DNA from: Laguncularia racemosa
Taxonomy: Eukaryota; Streptophyta; Magnoliopsida; Myrtales; Combretaceae
Length of the DNA stretch: 64,000 bases
NCBI GenBank assembly: GCA_037954665.1
Contig: JBBMOL010000038.1
Span: 1,550,001 to 1,614,000 of the forward strand
Reading direction: 5' to 3'
Shown piece by piece: positions 59,803 through 64,000 of the stretch. Position numbers and translations under genes: made by a program. Position 1 is the first letter of the stretch; every line of letters starts with the position of its first letter. The notes below the pieces were generated by a model. That model made no database searches, was not told the origin of the DNA, and saw nothing but the letters and a program-made list of their open reading frames with translations.

Positions 59803-60092
59803 CTTGGTGATGAGAACTACCACTACGGGCCCCACACCTATGATCCTTTAATCCTTAAACTTGGTGATGGGAACTACCACTACGGGCCTCACATCTATGT
59901 ACACTTAAACCTTAAACCTAGTGATGGGAATAGCCACTACGGGTTCCACACACATGTCTACTTAAACCTTAAACTAGGTGATAGGAACTGCATAACCACC
60001 ACTACGGGCCCCACACCCATGTTCACTTAAACCTTAAACTTAGTGATGGGAATTGCCACTATGGGCCCCACACCTATGTACGCTTAACTACT
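59803..60092. repeat. 57-base tandem repeat, five copies
   Basis: The units start at 59803, 59860, 59917, 59974 and 60039. The consensus is about cttggtgatgggaactaccac-tacgggccccacacctatgta-cacttaaaccttaaa. The fourth unit has an 8-base internal expansion. It lies inside the probable solo LTR. Confidence 0.88.
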
Positions 60093-60529
60093 TAATCAAC
60101 ATTCAGCCTAGATCATTTTCAAGTACGACTCCACTAGGGACAACATCACACAAGGATCATTGGGGTACTCTCTAGGGATCTACCACTACGGGCCCCTAGG
60201 CCGAGCCAAGCACATACAACATACCATTTAAACACTTAAACCGATTCATCAATTAAAACAAGTTCCATACATAGACTAGCTTTAATAAGCACAAATTAAC
60301 ATGCAAGTTTCACGTACCTTGAATCCTAGCCTTAAGCACTTCCCGGTCTTGAACTTAATCTAATTGAAGATCTATACACATTAACATACTCTTCTTAGTA
60401 TTCAATCTAAGATCAATTTCATTCTTAATTTTCTTAATCCTATTCATTTAATTTCTCTAAGGTATTACTAGCTATCTAGGTTACGTGAAAATTAGTTTAA
60501 TTTGAAGTTAAATAAATAGGTAATTACTT

Positions 60530-60905
60530 TATAATTTATTCAATATGGTCATGCTGGGGACCGTGTTACTTGACATGGGTTGAAGCACAACCATGTTATG
60601 GGTCATGTATCTTTCGGTGTAAAACTTGGTTTCAATACGATTAGAACACAACCATGTTAGGAGATCGTGTTATCCTTGACTTAACACAGTTGAAACATGA
60701 TAGTGTTAAGAGGTCGTGTATCTCTCGGTGCAACTTTCACACTCAATACAATCTAAACACGACCGTGTTGGGAGGTTGTGTTACCCTTAACTTAACACGG
60801 TCGAAACATGACCGTGCTGGGAGGCTGTGTATCTCTCAGTACACCTTTTCATTTCAATATAGTCGAAACACGATTGTGTTGGGAGGCCGTGTTACCCTCG
60901 GCAAT
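60530..60905. repeat. 111-base tandem repeat with ACACGACCGTGT core, about 3.5 copies
   Basis: The anchor aacac(g/a)a(c/t)(c/t)(g/a)tgtt occurs at 60645, 60756 and 60867, exactly 111 bases apart, with a degenerate earlier copy from about 60534. Each unit has two half-related sub-blocks: ...gggaggtcgtgttaccc and ...gggaggtcgtgtatctctcggt. It resembles the array at 57.4 kb. Confidence 0.85.
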
Positions 60906-61436
60906 CTCCATGAACCCTATTTCTTTTACTCTAATTTCTCCTAAACTTGATTCCCTTTATTTTTAAGTTTAACTAAGTTTCTAAAATTCGTAATTGCATT
61001 TACATAGACTTGCATACTTACTTCAATTTCCACAAGTTGCAAATCTTGGATTGTCGATTCTCTATTCTTGTATGTTCCTTCACGTACCTCATTTTCTATA
61101 TGAACAAACGATGCTCGTAACTACAAATTCCATGAATCCTAATTTGACTTTAGTATGGAATTCCTTACCCTTTTGTCTTTGGAGTTTGATCGCCCCTTTT
61201 CCTCTTGTCTCTAGGGTTCCTGTCAAGAGCGTCTCTCCTTTTCTTTCAAGGTTTTACTGCACAAAATGATCTAAAGGGTCTTTAGGTTAACTTTGTGGCT
61301 TTTATATTCTTTGTGTGAAATGACTAAATTGCCCCTTGAAATTTTATAAAATTCCATCCTTGTCCGTAGCTCTTTATAATAATACTTATATTACATAAGT
61401 AAATAAATAATTAGAATTGTCATGTGTTACAAGTAT

Positions 61437-62252
61437 TAATCACTATAAGCCATTGACATGATTTTATTAAGTTAATTTTATTTAAAAGGTATTGCCTACT
61501 TTTTTCTTATAGTTAGATGTCAAATATGAAATCTTTATGACTTGAGTAAATGTTTTACAATTGCTTGAGCTTTCTTTAGTAATCTAGTGGATTTGCTCAA
61601 ATTATCCAATAGTTTAAGTTAATTCTCAAAATCTTTTCACAACTCTCTCTCTCTCTCTCCCTCTCCCTCTCTCGCATAATTGTAATAATGTGTTACTTAA
61701 AGCTTTCCCTATTGTATGATAAGAGCTATAAGTAAATGAAATTTTATTCTTTCTCCACTTCCGTCTTAGACAAGTTAATATAATGTTTAATATTAAGATG
61801 ACATCTAGTTGTCATCATTTTATTGTACTAGACTATATAAAATCATTAATCCTTTATTTGGTTTTCATAATGAATCAAGATACTAGATAAAAAGGATCTT
61901 AAGGTACTAGATAAAGCGCAACAAATTTATACCATATATCCAATGGTATAAAAATTTATTTCACTAAATAATATAAGCATATTTAAAAATCTAGAGAATA
62001 ACCTTATGTTGTCATCATTTGTTTTATTACTGTATCCATGTTAGAGCTCTTTTGATGAATTTTCACATTGAAGCAAAAAATAATCTAATATCACCATAAA
62101 AATTCATCTCCTAATTGGACAAATTAAATGTGGTATAAGAGGGTTGTATCGTACTATTCTTCTTATATAGTACTGTTCAATTCTAATAGCAAAAGATTAC
62201 CTAAATATAATGAAGTTTCAACAACTTGACTTTGACCTAATTTTAGACATGT
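61437..62252. other. Non-coding spacer
   Basis: AT-rich; apart from the CT run nothing is recognised. Confidence 0.45.
61638..61680. repeat. CT microsatellite
   Basis: A run of ct repeats with ccct interruptions. Confidence 0.85.
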
Positions 62253-62261
62253 TTAATATAT

Positions 62262-62628
62262 AGGGAGATAACAAATAAGCCTATAAACTTTGACTTAGGT
62301 GCGGATATACCCTCTAAATTTTCAAATATTGCAAATTACCTACCTAAACTTTAATAACTTAACAACATAAAGGACACCAAACTTTTTAGTTCAAAAAGAA
62401 AAAAGAAAAAACCACACATAAGTTAACGTTTAGGGGGTCTTACAGTACATTTTGATAAGTTTAAGGGGATTTTTTACATCAAGATCAAAGTTTAGGAGAG
62501 TTATTTATCACTTTAAGGGATTATTTGCCAATTTATTAAAGTTTACAAGAGTAATTTGCAGCATTTGAAAGTTTAAGAGTGTATCCACACCAAGGATAAA
62601 GTTTAAGGGGTCTTTTAACATTTTTTCC
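62262..62628. mobile_element. 367-base MITE with long inverted arms, Mutator-like
   Basis: It is flanked by an exact 9-base duplication TTAATATAT (62253-62261 and 62629-62637). The arms, at about 62280-62360 and 62530-62620, are imperfect reverse complements: taaactttgacttaggtgcg against taaactttatccttggtgtg, and caaatattgcaaattac against caaatgctgcaaattac. A 9-base duplication and long arms are typical of Mutator-group MITEs. AT-richness makes the duplication less decisive than it looks. Confidence 0.65.
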
Positions 62629-62637
62629 TTAATATAT

Positions 62638-64000
62638 TTGTATTAGGTATATTGAAGTATGATATTAAATAGATTGTAGTATCTTGTATTTATGTGTAAG
62701 GAGATTATTAATCACTGGGTATCAATATTAATATCTTTTAATATTTGATAAACTACGTTGACTACTCTTATAAATCACACTAACACCTTACTTTTTCAAA
62801 ATATAACACTTATTCCTCTACTTTTACTTTTGTGGATGTTGGCATGGCATAAATGCTAACGTGTCATTATCGTGTAAGCATTAATAATATATTCTATTTA
62901 AATATTATATGATAATATAATAAAATTAATAAAAAATTAAAATAAATTCATAAAAATGATTAAAAGAAAAAAAAGCTAAATTTAAAAAAAAATCCCACTT
63001 TCATATATATTATAATTAGATACATATATATGATGGTTAATTAAATTAATAAGTATCAATTTTAAAAAAATAAAACAGGTTACAAAATAAAGAAGTGGCA
63101 ACTCCAGTCACCTTAAGGCTATGGTGTGGCTGGAACGACCATGATTCCCCCATTGGGTCGTGACCTAGTAGAGAAAGTAAATCATTTGACCCAATGGGTA
63201 GCCACCCCCAATCACCCTTTAGGTTAAGTGTACCATTTTAGCCACCCCAAGATGAAGGTATGGCTAGCGGGTACTTTTTGTTTTGCAACCTTTTTTCTTT
63301 TTAAATTATTTTGACTTTTAATTTATTTTAATAATTTAATTAGCTATTATATATATGTATATATTTATAATATATATGTAAAGTGGGATGCTTTTAAAAG
63401 GATAAATTTTATATTTGATATTTCAATTTCGTCCATTTTTATAATTAATTGCTTAGAACTTTAAATTGTTAATTTCCCACTTGAGCTTTGCCTATTTTTG
63501 CAATTATCTATGTGAACTTTACCCATTATATAATTAATTACTTGAACTTTGCCCATTTTAATGAGTTTTCAAACATGGAATGAACCATGAAGATGAATAG
63601 GTTCCTTAATTTGAGTGTATATTTGTAGAAGAAACTAAGAAGAGGAAGAGAGTTCTTTAATTTGGGATTTTTTGTAGAAGGAATCATGAAGATAAACATT
63701 GATTGGTAAGTAGCTACACCATATCTCTGTTTGACGGGTTTTTCTTTTCTCTTTTGTTAATTTTAATTTACTACATTTTAGTTTAACTTCACTACTTTGG
63801 CTAAGTAATCCTTTTTATTCTTTTTTACTTTCCCTACCACATGGCGTGTCACATAATCATGACTTGCATTGCCACTTTAGTTAGGATGAAAAACTAAACA
63901 ATTACCACCCACTTTTTCTAGACAATGTATAATAGATTGTGGGTGTGTGATATCTTATTGTAATGCTCTAGAATTGGTAGTGTGATAACCTACCACATGT
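62638..64000. other. Non-coding end of window with repeat-like blocks
   Basis: No gene seen. At 63080-63290 there is a less AT-rich block with an 11-base inverted repeat (cccattgggtc 63149-63159; gacccaatggg 63188-63198). At 63430-63565 the phrase acttgaactttgcccattt plus ataattaatt repeats about four times in diverged form. tgtaatgctctagaattgg at 63960 resembles the start of the LTR at 59244 and may open another copy running off the window. Confidence 0.4.

Larger units (their letters stand above)
59244..61431. mobile_element. Probable 2.2-kb gypsy solo LTR
   Basis: It starts TGTAATGCCCCGAAACC, a form frequent at plant gypsy LTR ends, and finishes ATGTGTTACA, so the ends are TGTAA...TTACA. 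Flanking bases are GGTAT (59239-59243) and AGTAT (61432-61436), four of five matching. No coding domain lies inside. The interior contains two tandem-repeat arrays. Orientation is not decided. Confidence 0.55.

Noticed and set aside
59803..60092. CRISPR-like array
   Set aside because: The 57-base units are directly contiguous diverged repeats with no unique spacers, and the window is a plant nuclear genome.
60654..60944. 96-codon plus-strand ORF
   Set aside because: It is produced by the 111-base tandem repeat, whose period is a multiple of three and so keeps a frame open. There is no family resemblance.
63149..63198. Transcription terminator-like hairpin
   Set aside because: Rho-independent terminators do not apply in plant nuclear DNA, and the block looks like part of an unclassified repeat.

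Overview
This is AT-rich nuclear DNA from a flowering plant, most likely a eudicot. The evidence is one host gene split by canonical GT-AG introns and a dense layering of plant LTR retrotransposons, hAT transposon relics and a MITE. I cannot name the species.

The only host gene I can support is a MATE-family (DETOXIFICATION) transporter on the minus strand. It runs from the start codon at 32795 to the stop at 2858. I assembled it as eight exons (32499-32795, 31648-32189, 30476-30562, 28914-28970, 27000-27238, 3515-3633, 3043-3132, 2858-2944). All seven introns are GT-AG, the phases agree at every junction, and the sum is 1,518 bases, an intact 505-residue protein. It looks closest to Arabidopsis DETOXIFICATION 27. 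Intron 5 (3634-26999) is about 23.4 kb and holds most of the repeats in the left half of the window.

Inside intron 5, from left to right: a decayed plus-strand Ty1/copia element (3850-7688); a complete-ended plus-strand Ty3-type element with only gag and protease remnants (9005-14167, duplication CTAAC); the left arm of an old inverted relic (about 14880-17100); a young minus-strand copia element with about 98% identical LTRs (17657-23012); and the right arm of the relic (about 23013-25600). The copia element lies in the same orientation as the host gene and sits just before the apparent start codon of the right-hand relic gene.

Left of the gene (1-2640) are reversed LTR and primer-binding-site fragments and a spacer. 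Right of the gene (33-37.6 kb) is intergenic DNA in which I recognise nothing. Then come two related minus-strand hAT transposase relics (38.2-40.6 kb and about 42.6-46.2 kb) and two pieces of Athila-like Ty3/gypsy elements in opposite orientations (48.0-52.1 kb plus; about 54.9-59.0 kb minus). A 281-bp solo LTR with an exact duplication (52812-53092) separates the two Athila pieces. A probable 2.2-kb solo LTR carrying two tandem-repeat arrays follows (59244-61431), then a 367-bp Mutator-like MITE with a 9-bp duplication (62262-62628).

The most notable points are the intact transporter gene spread over 30 kb by a retrotransposon-filled intron, the head-to-head relic broken by the copia insertion, the hairpin loop that is inverted between the two LTRs of the gag-protease element, and a palindromic ACAYGAYCRTGT-type motif that recurs in arrays in unrelated-looking parts of the window. 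I saw no tRNA, rRNA or CRISPR array.
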